From assembly GCA_963575745.1 (NCBI GenBank), contig CAUYUJ010001412.1:1-64000 (forward strand): a DNA stretch of 64,000 nucleotides. The letters run 5' to 3'. Below, piece after piece: positions 21,123-31,423 of this stretch (positions are counted from its first letter, which is position 1; each line of letters begins with the position of its first letter). The notes beneath the pieces are model-generated. The model had not been told where the DNA came from and did not search any database. It was given only the letters and a program-made list of their open reading frames with translations. Position numbers and translations under genes: made by a program. The stretch comes from Prorocentrum cordatum. Taxonomy: Eukaryota; Sar; Dinophyceae; Prorocentrales; Prorocentraceae.

Positions 21123-22990
21123 ACACGTCGAGAATGCGTCGTAGGTCTTCGTCGGCTTGTTTGTTCCTACGGCCCGGAGGAGGTCCAGTATTCTTGATCC
21201 TGCTGGATGCTGGGTTGTCCGTCTCAGGGCCGATATCGCGCACGATCGAAACGATGTCCAAGAGCTGCGAGGCTGGCGACTCCACCACTGAAGGCGATGG
21301 AGCCGTGGGCGGTGCCGGCTGTCCAGAAGCTGAAGAGGCTGCCGTGATGCCGTCTGTCTCTATGGTGCCTATGTCGGACTGCCAATCATCTGGATTCCAC
21401 AGTGGGGCCAGGTCCTTAAGTAGGTCATCCACCTCAGCGGCAAAGGCTTGTTCGGCTCGCGCAGGCGCCACCGAAGATGCGCCTTGAGGGCTGGAACCAA
21501 TGGGCATGAAGGGGCTGTCTTGACCACTGGCTGCTCCTGAAACGAAGACACCTGAGTGTAGAACTCCACCTGTGAGCCCAGTTGACCAAGAATCTGTTCC
21601 AGAAAACCAGGGTTCATCTGCGGCGTAGTAGCCCCTGCGGCTCGAACGTCCCCTACTGTCTTTTGGTCGTGAACTCGAACGGCCATTATTGCCTTTGCTA
21701 GACGACTTACCCTTGCTCTTGCCCTGGTTCCACGGACAGCCCTCTGCGCTGTGATTGGGGCTGCCACATCTGCCACGACCAGTCCTGTTGGAGCGGCCGC
21801 CGCCGCCCTTGCCCTTGCTCTTGCCCTTGCTGGATGTATTGCCCTTGCTGCGGCCACGAGACTTGCCTTTGCCGCGGCTGCGGTTCTTGCCGAAGTTGAC
21901 GTCGGAGGGCAAGGTCTCGAGGTCCTGAGCAGTGCCCGGTGATGCGGCTGGTGGCGAAGCGGGAGCTGCGCCTTCTGTGGGGGCTTCGTCGGTGCCGTGC
22001 TGATCGTCGTAGTCCCAGCCTTCCTCATGCCAAGAATCGTCCTGCCAGCCGTCATCATAGTGATGATCGCCGTACCAGGTATCTCTGCTCCAAGAGACGT
22101 CGTACCACGCATCTCCTTGCCATTCGTCGTCGTGCCAGCCGTCGTCATACCAGTCATTGTCATCATAAGGATCTGCCATGTAGCCACTAATGCCAGGGAT
22201 CTGAGCTGGCGTCTGACTTTTGGCCAAGCGCATGAGGTGGTCCTCGACGTCGCCGTGGCGATCGACATCTCCGTTGACAAGGAGCAAGATATGATCCAAC
22301 TTTGACTTCTCGATACCTGAATGCTTGAGAAGCTGATGGCTGAGAGCAACGTCTTTCAGATTGAGATTCCCGAGACGATTAGCTTCCTCGTAGGTGTGCT
22401 CGAACCCTGCCATATATTCCAAAAGAGAAAGCCGTCCACGTCTGAGGTCGTAGAACTGGTCAATCGCACCTGTGGCCATCTGCTGATTATCCGCACCATA
22501 TCGGCGAGACAATATCCTGATCAGAAACTGGATGCCGCTCTCGGTAGCTGCCACGATGATGTTACCTTGTCCATCGAGCTGCTGAGGTTCGCCAGGATAT
22601 GCGAGGGCAGCGTCTCCCTAAAAATTGGCGCCAGCCTGCGCGGCGACCTGCAGACCGAGAGCCATGTTATAGGGTCTGCCCTGGAGCCTGCCTGCCACGG
22701 CAGGGCCAACTGGATCTGCATTCAAGTCCGTCATGCGATACCACAAACGAAGGCGTTCCAAATACCTTCTGAACGGGTAGTGCATGAGCGCCGGTCTCCA
22801 TCCAGGCGGTGTGCCCTTCGTGTACGCGTCGAGCGGGAGTCCGGTGTGCTCCGACATGTCGACGTAGTTCTCGAACTGCTAGGAGATGTCGTCGTCCGCG
22901 GCGAGCTCGTCGCCGGTGCTGTACCTTTCGTAGTTGATGTTCAGCTTGTTGAACGTGGTGATGCTGCCGCCCGTGAGGCGGGCGCGTCCT
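20995..22990 (-). pseudogene. Element B Gag
   Basis: The frame runs from about 22990 (SITTFNKLNINYERY) through two in-frame TAG stops (22879-22881 and 22618-22620) to 20995. The Gag core has YPFRRYLERLRLWYR, GRPYNMALGLQV and RRYGADNQQMATGAIDQFYDLRRG, typical of dinoflagellate copia Gag. A basic Gly/Lys/Ser region precedes the nucleic-acid-binding knuckle, RCGSPNHSAEGC near 21770, which lacks the first Cys of a CCHC site. The 3' part overlaps the protease frame by about 130 bp, which fits a frameshift between Gag and protease. Confidence 0.75.
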
Positions 22991-23056
22991 TGCCGCTATC
23001 AGCGCGCGCTGCCTCTCGCTGGAGAGGCGATAGCGGATGGAGCCTGGAGTGAACCA

Positions 23057-23200
23057 GGCCCCGCTACCAAACTCGACTTTTCAAGCTTGAGCCCAGAAAG
23101 GTCAGCGGGCAAGCAACCGTCCCTGCTCTATCTCTTCATTCACAATTCCCTTCTAACTGCATTGCGCCGGGAGGCCGGCAATCTTATCCACAACCTAACA
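23057..23200 (-). repeat. Element B 5' LTR (about 131 bp) and primer-binding site
   Basis: Read on the minus strand, the LTR begins TGTTAGGTTGTGG at 23200 and ends near 23070. The primer-binding site TGGTAGCGGGGCC (23069-23057) follows directly. It is complementary to the 3' end of an initiator-Met-type tRNA ending in GCTACCA. The LTR contains CCGCTGACC...GGGCTCAAG (23108-23086), similar to the dinoflagellate spliced leader. The second LTR copy is outside the window, so the LTR start is inferred from the TG and the microsatellite boundary. Confidence 0.55.
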
Positions 23201-23464
23201 CCTCCTCATCCTCCTCCTCCCGCACCTCCTTCTCACGCACCTCCTCCTCCTCCTCCTCCTCCTCCTCCTCCCCCTCCTCCTCCTCCACCTCCTCCCGCAC
23301 CTCCTCCTCCTCCTCCTCCTCGCGCACCTCCTCCCGCACCTCCCGCACCTCCTCCTCCTCCTCTCCTCCTCTTCTCCTCCTCCTCCTCCTCCTCCTCCTC
23401 CCTCCTCCCCTCCTCCTCCTCCTCCTCCTCCTCCTCCTCCTCCTCCTCCTCCTCCTCCTCCTCC
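23201..23464. repeat. (CCT)n microsatellite, left of element C
   Basis: CCT triplets with some CGCA and AC interruptions, purest at 23409-23464. It continues as CCT at 34223 on the other side of element C, so C split one microsatellite. B's LTR abuts its left end. Confidence 0.9.
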
Positions 23465-23639
23465 TGCAAAACCCCGAGGAGGGTTCTGCGCGGGAGCTTG
23501 GCGACAATGATAACGATAGGTCACCTTTGCACTCCCGAACGGCACAACTGGTCGATGTGGATTCGACCGTTAAACACTTGAGCCAAAGGCAGCGGGGCAC
23601 CTATTCCCCCCCTGTCACGCGCATGCTTGCATGTTAACA
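23465..23639 (-). repeat. Element C 3' LTR
   Basis: 175 bp. On the minus strand it starts TGTTAACATGCAAGC and ends GGGGTTTTGCA. It is preceded on the plus strand by CCTCC, the target duplication. It contains the spliced-leader-like word at 23577-23595. Confidence 0.92.
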
Positions 23640-24048
23640 CCCCCCCCTCGGACGCCAGTCCGCATTGGCTGACGGGGAGGTGCTTGTAAACGCAAAGACA
23701 GGTTAAATCAAGCGACAGGCTGCGTGAGTATCGTCACACTGCCGAATTCGAACTATCTCATAACCACGTTCACGAGCACCACGTCTCTCAGACATGTATC
23801 GTGAGCTCAAGTAAACATTCAATCAGTTACGAGTTTAAAAGTAGCATCCAAAGTTCACACGGCGGGCTAGCATTTACATGGTTTTGATTGCTTTCGCTTT
23901 TTATGTGCCAATACCTGCGGTAACTATAAAAGATGCACATGCAAATAGATTCAGCTCAATAGTCTACTGCAACGCTATTGTTAAGCCTGGTTGAGAGGGG
24001 AGATGAGAGCGAGCGTAAAAGAAAGACATGCCGGTCACCTGTCACCGT
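23640..24048 (-). promoter_or_regulatory. 3' untranslated region of element C with polypurine tract
   Basis: On the minus strand GAGGGGGGGG (23649-23640) lies directly against the 3' LTR and is the expected plus-strand primer. The rest (about 400 bp to the stop of the last ORF) shows no ORF and is more AT-rich than its surroundings. Confidence 0.7.
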
Positions 24049-26634
24049 TTACGACCGGCGCGGGCGCCTCACTGACGGAGCACGCGCGCCCCTGGACTTC
24101 GGTAAACCACGGTGCCCCACGCTGGCCGCCGTATAGGACGACACCCTGTTAAGGGCCTGCGTCGGGCTGTAATAGTCGGTGTCCAGGTACGCGTTAATGC
24201 GCTCCTCGTCGTCCAACCAGCACCCCTCGTCAAAGCTCTTGGTGGACCCGTCAACGATATTGTGGTAAGTACCGATGGCCCTCCAGTAACTGGCGTGGGG
24301 AGCCTTCAGCAGAGGTTTACCACCTGGATTGTTGCGGAGGTGCTCCTCGACCGCAACTCCAGTAAACGGGTTCACAGTCCAGTGCGGGTCGGTGAGCCAG
24401 TTGGCAAAGTCGTCACACGGCAACCACCCAAACCAACAGAGCTTCTCGCGATGGTCACTTTTACGCTCGGTGATGTGGTCGGCAGGCCAGTTGTCACGGT
24501 AGAGCGCCCTCATGGACCCCTGGTCGTTAAGAGCGACCTCCAGGATGGTCTGGTGCCAGCAAACCGGGGGCTCGTTGATGCTGCCCTTTAACTCCTCGGC
24601 GCCCCTGACCTCGAGGTCCTCGATGAAGTAGTTGCGGTAATACACCTGGAGCCCGTTCATGTAACGGCAATAGAGCTTGGCAAGGTCGCGCGTCGCAAAC
24701 CTGATCACGGTAACCCCAGTTGAGATGTAGCCGTGCGGTCCGTAAGTGTCTTCCACTAGGTGCTTAACGGAGACCACGGCGGGGTTCCCGTGGGGCAGCA
24801 TCCCGGCCCACGTTAGCAGAAGGCCGTTAAGCTGTTTCTCGTTCATTTCTGGCGCCTTGTTGACGTAGACCTGTGTGTCTGGGCAGCTGTGAACGTCGAA
24901 CCACACTGGGTGGAGATCGTTAAAGTGAATCGGCGGCACGTACTCGTCGTCGAACAGGGATTGTACGTGCCCGACCGCGTCAACCCACTCGTCGTGCTTT
25001 TCCAGCTCCTTCTCCGTCAACTGAGACCTCCAGCTGCTTGGGCCCTTTAACACAGAGTAACCAAGGAAGCCGTAGGCGTGCTGCCCGTAAATGTCGACGA
25101 ACACCTCATCGTAGTCGTTGAGTTCCCGCCCCGTGTTGCCCGGGATAGATCGACCACCTGGAGTCGTTAACCCCTCTTTTGCCACATGTCCGACGAAGTT
25201 GCCTTCGAACCTGCGCCAGTTGTCGCGCGTCTTCATCGTTAATGCGACTACCTCCCTGGGGTCGGGCTCCACCTTGTAGTTGACGTCGTGGTCCTCGCTC
25301 CTGTCGTTTACCATAGGCATGCGGCCGTTGACATGATACAGTGGCCGGTACATGCCCCTGGCAATGTTCCGCGAGTATGCCGCGAGCTGCTCGTCCGTGC
25401 GGTTAACGGCTTGAGGCTGCGGTGGAGGAACATACTGGGTCGATAACTTCTTGGGCACCGGAGGCGGGGGATTCATGCCGCTAACACTGCTTGATGCACC
25501 TGACTCTCCAAGGCCTGGAGGAGGCGGCTCGGGCGCCCTCACGTTCACCACCGGGGCAGGGCCTTTTGCTACTTCGTCACGTTGACTGCCCTGTGCACGA
25601 TCTTCATCCATCTTCATTCCCAGCTGCAGTAACTCTTCCAATTCCCGCTTACGCTCATGCATGGCCTTGGGTGCCTTCTTGTAAACAGGTCGAGGTGACG
25701 TTGACTGTGGGATCTTATTCGGCGACACGGATCGACCGAACCCTCCGGTCTTGGGCGTGGTGCCGGTAAAGCCCTGAGCCGGAGGTGCACCCGATGCCGC
25801 GGCAGCACGGGCTAGAGGCTGGCTGGCCCCGGCCGCCGCGTTGACTGCAGTGGGCGGTGCCTTGGCGGCCACTGCCGTTGGGGGCTGCTCGGGTAACGGC
25901 GGAGGAACCTGGAGGATGTTGGTAACCGGGGAGTTGATCGGGTCATGCAAGAACCTCTGTAATCCTTCCAGCCTCTCCGTTACTGCCACCAACAGGCGTA
26001 GCGCCGCATCACGTTTACCCTCGAAGTCCTGCAGGGGCGTGATGTCATCGGTAAGGCGCTTGGCGGTGTTCAGGAGGTAACCAATGTTGTCGTTGATGCG
26101 CCTATACTTGGTTGCATTCTCCTCCGTGTTAACCCCCGAGTCGCGATTCTGAATGTTCAGGTCCGTAATCGTCGCCATCAGATCGTTAATCTCCTTCTGC
26201 GCCCTCTGGAGATTCTCGTTGACGTCGTCACTGTCCTGGATCAGCGCATCGTTCTGCCGCGTCAACTCCTCGATCCTCTTCGCCATGTCATCCGCGGCCC
26301 TTTGCACCTCGTCAACGTGTTTGTCGTAGGCTCCGTGGAAGTTAATCGCCATGTTAGTGAGGGTGACGGTAAACGCGTGGGCAACGTGCACCATGTCGTC
26401 AACGCGACGGTTGAGGTTCTCACGCGTAACCGGTCCATCCCCAGCCGGGCTCTGGTCGACCATGGTGCCGTTGATGGTGAGGTTGACCTGGGGAGCCGCC
26501 ATGCCTTCGTTCACGCTCAAGAGTAAGAGGTGATGGGTAGAGAAGGCTTTTAATAGCTGCAGTTTGCTTGATAGAAATGAGCTGCGAATATCAACATTCG
26601 GTACGTCAACATTCGGTGGCTGGTGCAAGCTCAT
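24049..26634 (-). CDS. Element C extra 3' ORF, 861 aa
   Basis: Starts ATG at 26634, overlapping the end of RNase H by 29 bp; a second possible start is the Met at 26502 (MAAPQVNLTING). Residues about 95-260 are a long charged helical region with coiled-coil character (KRIEELTRQNDALIQDSDD). Residues about 265-460 are Pro/Ala-rich. Residues about 470-861 are globular, with DEVFVDIYGQHAYGFLGY and a segment GVTVIRFATRDLAKLYCRY that loosely recalls an RNA-recognition fold. No signal peptide or membrane segment is visible, so an envelope-like role is unlikely. Ty1/copia elements normally end with RNase H, so this is an unusual extra gene, possibly a nucleocapsid or RNA-binding accessory. Function unknown. 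Confidence 0.85.
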   Translation of the reverse strand: MSLHQPPNVDVPNVDIRSSFLSSKLQLLKAFSTHHLLLLSVNEGMAAPQVNLTINGTMVDQSPAGDGPVTRENLNRRVDDMVHVAHAFTVTLTNMAINFHGAYDKHVDEVQRAADDMAKRIEELTRQNDALIQDSDDVNENLQRAQKEINDLMATITDLNIQNRDSGVNTEENATKYRRINDNIGYLLNTAKRLTDDITPLQDFEGKRDAALRLLVAVTERLEGLQRFLHDPINSPVTNILQVPPPLPEQPPTAVAAKAPPTAVNAAAGASQPLARAAAASGAPPAQGFTGTTPKTGGFGRSVSPNKIPQSTSPRPVYKKAPKAMHERKRELEELLQLGMKMDEDRAQGSQRDEVAKGPAPVVNVRAPEPPPPGLGESGASSSVSGMNPPPPVPKKLSTQYVPPPQPQAVNRTDEQLAAYSRNIARGMYRPLYHVNGRMPMVNDRSEDHDVNYKVEPDPREVVALTMKTRDNWRRFEGNFVGHVAKEGLTTPGGRSIPGNTGRELNDYDEVFVDIYGQHAYGFLGYSVLKGPSSWRSQLTEKELEKHDEWVDAVGHVQSLFDDEYVPPIHFNDLHPVWFDVHSCPDTQVYVNKAPEMNEKQLNGLLLTWAGMLPHGNPAVVSVKHLVEDTYGPHGYISTGVTVIRFATRDLAKLYCRYMNGLQVYYRNYFIEDLEVRGAEELKGSINEPPVCWHQTILEVALNDQGSMRALYRDNWPADHITERKSDHREKLCWFGWLPCDDFANWLTDPHWTVNPFTGVAVEEHLRNNPGGKPLLKAPHASYWRAIGTYHNIVDGSTKSFDEGCWLDDEERINAYLDTDYYSPTQALNRVSSYTAASVGHRGLPKSRGARAPSVRRPRRS

Positions 26635-27436
26635 GCCTGCCTGTTAATGCACATTGATTCGTGTTTCGTAGATGTGTGCTCATGTTTTCACGACTGACAT
26701 ACTTGGTCAACGCATCTGCTGCATTCTCGCGTGTCCCTACTTTCACAATACGAATCACTCCCTCCTTAACTTTCTGCTGCAACCACAATTGACATACCTC
26801 GATATGTCTTACCTTCCCCAAGCCTCGTCTGCTTGCAATGGCAATCGCAGCTGTGGCGTCACTCTTCACTGTAATCTCAACTTCCAAGTTAAAGTCTCTC
26901 AATACTGCCTGAAGTCCTAAACCCACTGATCCTCCTTTCACCAGTCCATAATACTCTGCTTCACCTGACGATAACGCGATTACACTCTGAGTCGTGCTCC
27001 AAGACTTTATGAGATGTTTACCCCACATCACTACTCCCCCACTCGTAGACTTCCTCGTTCGCTTACATCCTGCGTAATCTGTGTCAGTCCAAATGGTTAA
27101 CTCCTGGGGCTGCTCCTGATATTGATACACATAGCCGCTTCTGCTGTGGTACTTCAAATACTTTCCTAACTTGACTAAACCTTTCCAAGAGCTCATCGTG
27201 GGCTTTGACATGGTCCTAGCGAGTTCCTTTACCGAATACTGTATGTCAGACCTGTCCTGAGCTAAGTAATTTGCTCTGGCCGTCAACGCTTGATATATTT
27301 TAGTCATGTTGGGCGAAAGTTCTTCCTCATCTCCCTCTTCAACTGGAATTCGCTCACCTGGCACTTCAGTCCTCACCTTTACTCCTTCTAGCTCAAGCTC
27401 TTTCACAATTATCTCTGCATGCCTTGATCTGCCTCA
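26606..27436 (-). CDS. Element C RNase H
   Basis: Continues the polyprotein in a new frame (coding from about 27430, HAEIIVKELELEG). The RNase H has WTDTDYAGCKRTRKSTSGG near 27085, SSGEAEYYGLV near 26960, SDATAAIAIASRRGLGKVRHIEV near 26850 and GTRENAADALTKYV near 26730. These supply the four acidic positions of copia RNase H. The joint with RT looks like a one-base shift: the RT frame ends in QGMQR, while the alternative frame reads RHAEII as family members do. It degrades the RNA strand during reverse transcription. Confidence 0.88.
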
Positions 27437-28266
27437 TACCTCAATCCTTCCTGGGTCCATTCCACAATCCTGTTAAGAATTCTGATCGCTTTCATGTCCT
27501 CCTTCCCTGGTCCAAGTCGTCCTCTCACTTTCACTTCAAACTCCTCCTTAATTTTATTTTCAAACCAGTCGAGATCATGATCACCTCCTAACAGCGTGAA
27601 ATCATCTCCATGAACTGTTAACCATAACGCTCGACTCTCATGCTTGAACACACAGGGTGACGCAATTCCGCTCTTGAACCCAGCCTCGTTAGCAAAATCC
27701 ATGTAACAGTCCTCCCAGTTACTCGCAGCGTCTCTGGTTCCGTACATTGATTTTAACAGCTTTCCGCACATACCTGGTTCATAGTCTTCGTCTGGTAACC
27801 TGATAAATATGTCTTTCTTTGCTGGAGCGTAGAAGTAAGCTCGTTTGATGTCAATGAATGCTAGCTTTAATCCTTTTTCACGCTCACCGTTCGTGAATCC
27901 AACTCCCTCGGTAACTGCCATTGAGAAAAGCAGCTTTTGTGCTTCCAGCGGAGGTGTGGCTGCGAATAGGTTCTTTTCTTTGGAGTTGTATTTAACTTGC
28001 TGGGCTACCAGCCTTGATCTGTGGTCTGGGCTTAACTCATCTCCTTTGTTGATGTCTATCCATCTGGTTCCGATGGGCGCCTTCCCCGTAATTTGCCAGC
28101 ACACTTCCTCTTTCACTTTCTCGTAAACTCTGTGTTTTCTGAATTGTTCCATTTCTTCTTGACGCGCTTGCACAGTCAATTTAGGGTCGAGCTCGTTTCC
28201 CGTGACATCATCCCAAGCTTGAGTAATCTCTTCATTTTCTATGTGGACAACGTTGATCGCGTTCAT
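27409..28266 (-). CDS. Element C reverse transcriptase
   Basis: Starts ATG at 28266, overlapping the previous stop as ATGA. Motifs in order: GTRWIDINKGDELSPDHRSR, RLVAQQVK, LAFIDIKRAYFYAPAKKD (first catalytic Asp, near 27850), CGKLLKSMYGTRDAASNWE, then LWLTVHGDDFTLLG near 27600, which is the copia (Y)xDD active site with His in place of Tyr. All three catalytic aspartates appear present. It makes DNA from the element's RNA. Confidence 0.93.
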   Translation of the reverse strand: MNAINVVHIENEEITQAWDDVTGNELDPKLTVQARQEEMEQFRKHRVYEKVKEEVCWQITGKAPIGTRWIDINKGDELSPDHRSRLVAQQVKYNSKEKNLFAATPPLEAQKLLFSMAVTEGVGFTNGEREKGLKLAFIDIKRAYFYAPAKKDIFIRLPDEDYEPGMCGKLLKSMYGTRDAASNWEDCYMDFANEAGFKSGIASPCVFKHESRALWLTVHGDDFTLLGGDHDLDWFENKIKEEFEVKVRGRLGPGKEDMKAIRILNRIVEWTQEGLRYEADQGMQR

Positions 28267-31200
28267 TGGGAGAGGGTTAACTGTGCCAGTTCTTTCGCAC
28301 GCCTCACACGTACTAGGCGTCTTAAGCCATCCCTCATGCTCACATGCACAGCATTTCCACTTGTGTGGAGCAATTTCGCCGACAGCTTCATACGTAAGGT
28401 GGTGGAGGTGTTAACTGGCCCCGTAAACATCCTCCTTCTCTCTTTCCCTGTGATCTCATTCACGGGCCTGTCCTCGATAATTTTCCCGGTGTCTATGTTA
28501 GCGGTTATTCTCCTAATGCATGAACTCCATTGTGGTCCACTTGGTCCCGGCAACATAAATCTTTGTGTTCCATAGTCTCTCCTCGTCCACGTTAACTGGT
28601 GCTTGTGCTTTCTATCTTCGTTCTCATGTTCACATGCCCAGTTAATCTCGCCAATCTGCGCCTCACTTTGTTCTTCTTCTTCGACTTCCATGTTTGCTGC
28701 TTCTTCTTCTTTAAATGCACCCCCTTGACGGCCGTCGATCTTCATTTGCTTTATAAGTCCTTTCAGTATCGCTCGACACAGTTTATCTGGATAGACCTCT
28801 GATCTGTGCGTCCTACTGCCACAAGTTAACTCGATGTGTCGATGTTGCCCTTTACATTTCCAACTTAACTCATGTCCGATGGCTGAACTGTTCGTCATGA
28901 ACTTGGTAGGTTTCTTAATGTACATCTCTTCGCCTTTGACCACCTGCTTTAAGTCGTAACGGCACAAATCTCCATCATATACTTTGTCATCCTTGTTTCT
29001 GAGTAGCCGTTGCACTGTTGAAGTGCCCCAGCTGGTTGCTCCTGCAGGGTGTTCAAACAGAAAGTATAACCCATTTCGCCGTTGAATTTCACAAAGCTCC
29101 ATCGCGAACGTCAAATGCTTGATCCCGTAATCCAACATCTGTTTCACGCGGTCGGCACCTAATCTTTTAAAGTTAAACGATTGGAGTCTGCTGAAGGCTG
29201 CACACATGGGGCTCACCACCAGTAGTAGAGCCGCTTTGGATTTGACAATCTTTTTTGCTCTCGCACGCATGGCCGGCACATTAAAATCCCATGGGTTACC
29301 ATGTTGGTCTCGCGTCGTTAAGTCCATTGCCAATCCTGGTATCAAACCCATTTTTTCTGCCATTCCAGTAACTCTTACCGGCGAATACGCCTCTGTTACG
29401 TGCGCCTGAGTCTCGTGTTGGCGCGCTCCATGGAGCCTGGTGGCTCTCCTTACCTCGTTTAATTGGCGCACGATGTTCAGTTCACCACTTGTCAACCATT
29501 CAACCAATTCAGAGTCAAATCCCATCATGTTGAGCCCCACCTTGATGTCGTTTACTTCTGACATTTCTTCATCTTGTTCCATGTCAAGTTGCCGATGCTG
29601 AGTTGCCTGTTGATCTTCTTCGTCATGATCGTCCTCCGCTTTTCGTTTAATGGGTTCATTCGGGGGATCTTTCATTTCTTCATCTTCTACTTCGAACTCG
29701 GTCCATCCGGTCCAGTAACCGTTAAAGGGGTTTCCCATAGCCCATGTTTGATCGTCTCCATCTTTACCATACCAAGCATCTTCGTGCTCATGTATCTTGC
29801 CGCTGTCAATCATGATCGCGTGGGTATATCTTTTAGGCTTAAGTTTGTCCCAGTCCACTGGACACCCACCATTGGTGGGGAAGGCTAACTCTTTCCTCGG
29901 TCGTCGGTGCTGACATATAACTTTGTTCCCCTTTATTACCCACTCGTCCTTAGGTTCCTCAACTTTGGCGCTCGGCGGGGGCGGTACATTGATCCTCATT
30001 TTCTTCGCTCGACTTTCTGATTCTTGTTCACGATTTTCTGGTGCACGACTTTTACTCTCAAGCCTTAACTGGGCAGACGCTAATCTTGCTTGGATGTTCG
30101 GGCTCTCTTGTTTCTTTAACCATTCAATAACTCGAGCCCTGCAATCGGCGTTGTGCGGTTTGTGCTCCTTGTCTCCTCTCACGAGGCATTTGCATCCGTA
30201 ACACCCTGGCGTCGGTCCCATTTTCAAGTATTCGTGCTTTTTAACTGCAATTCCTCTTGCAATGAGTGGCTTCGTCTCAGGCGCAGTTAACTCTTGCTCT
30301 GGTAGATCCATGGGTACCATGATCCTAGACTGTAATTCCATTCCCGCGGTGCTTGGGTCAGGCTGCCAAGGTAATCCCTTTATTTCGGTAATCTCGGCAA
30401 TATTCCATCTCTCAGCACCACTTCCTTTTCTTTTAAACTCGTGCGCCTTGATTGCGCCATGGGGCGTCCCAATAATCAGCTCTTGACTCTTCTCGTTTAT
30501 GCCCAGGAACACTCCACTTTCCCATCTCATTTCGAGCTTCTCACGGCCTTTGTGCGCAGGAGTCTTTAAATACATGACACACTCACCGAACTCTGGGATT
30601 TGCTTGTTAAATTGTCGTCCCCTGCACCTCTCATGAGCCGTCTTCCCATCCGTGTCCATAGTGAACTTGTTAATCAAAGAGGACGCATAACTCACCAGCC
30701 AAGGTATTATCTGATGGCTTTCTCCAAACTCAGTTTTATAATTGGCGTCCAAGGCGCTCTTTAACGTTCTGACCTGGCCCTGCACCGTTCTAACGGCTCT
30801 CTCAATTTCGCCGTTGGCCTTTGAGTCTCCCACTGGGCTGACCTCAACTCCCATGTCAAGATCACACGAAGCTTTAATCCTATTGGCCAATGCTGTGATT
30901 GCCGCTTCCCCATCACTTTTGAGTATCACTTTCTTGTATCCGGTAAAACTTATCATGTCACATCCTACTTTTACCGAGTACGAGTCCACTCCCTTTTTCA
31001 TTAACACTCTGCTCCAAGTCAATTTGGTCTCTCTGCAATGCATGACCAAAATTGGGTTGCCACTGCTGCTGCTTTCACCTTCATCTTTTCTTCCTTTAAG
31101 CCACATGTAGTCCATTGAAATTACTGGCACGTTCCCGTTCACCTCTCTTTTGCGTCTACGGTGATTGCGTCTGCGAGCTTTTCCTCTGACGCAATGTGGG

Positions 31201-31410
31201 CACCAGCTTCGGTAAGGTAGATGCGTCGTGTTATGCGCTTCAACTTCCTCTTTTGAGGGCCTCATGTCACAGTAAACTTTATTTGGTAACTCTGCTTCAT
31301 CACTCACAAATACATCTTCCACATCACTTAACTCACTGTCGTTGCCCCCACTTTCACTCCCTTCGTCTCCTTCGGTATTAAAGACGTTTAAGTTTTCGCT
31401 TGGTCTTACG
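28263..31410 (-). CDS. Element C integrase fused to a methyltransferase-like domain
   Basis: The frame is open from about 31415; the listed protein part from 31322 is 1019 aa. Residues 1-60 carry a zinc site (HNTTHLPYRSWCPHC). The integrase core has VISMDYMWLKG near residue 68, ILKSDGEAAI near 153 and NGEIERAVRTVQG near 190 as D, D and E. A long linker holds CYGCKC near 378. Residues about 640-850 resemble a SAM-dependent methyltransferase: AYSPVRVTGMAEKMGL (about 643), LAMDLTTRDQHG (about 662), VSPMCAAFSRLQ (about 702), YFLFEHPAGATSW (about 752), GDLCRYDL, then YIKKPTKFMTNS. The catalytic-type Cys and the Glu of motif VI are present. It ends ATGA into the reverse transcriptase. Confidence 0.85.
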
Positions 31411-31423
31411 GGTGACGGGGGGC

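Larger units (their letters stand above)
13729..23200 (-). mobile_element. Element B: decayed Ty1/copia retrotransposon, truncated by element 1
   Basis: On the minus strand the order is 5' LTR (23200-23070), primer-binding site, gag, protease, methyltransferase-like domain, integrase, linker, reverse transcriptase and the start of RNase H. It then stops at the junction with element 1 (13729). In-frame stops and frame changes are scattered throughout (stops at 22879, 22618, 19578, 18780 and 14360), so this copy is dead. The 3' end and 3' LTR would lie left of the window. Confidence 0.85.

Noticed and set aside
23184-23600. Glu- or Arg-rich proteins over the CCT repeat and LTR
   Set aside because: Repeat-derived and crossing an LTR boundary.
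24049-26634. Envelope-like gene of element C
   Set aside because: No signal peptide or transmembrane stretch, and the N-terminal half is coiled coil and Pro-rich.
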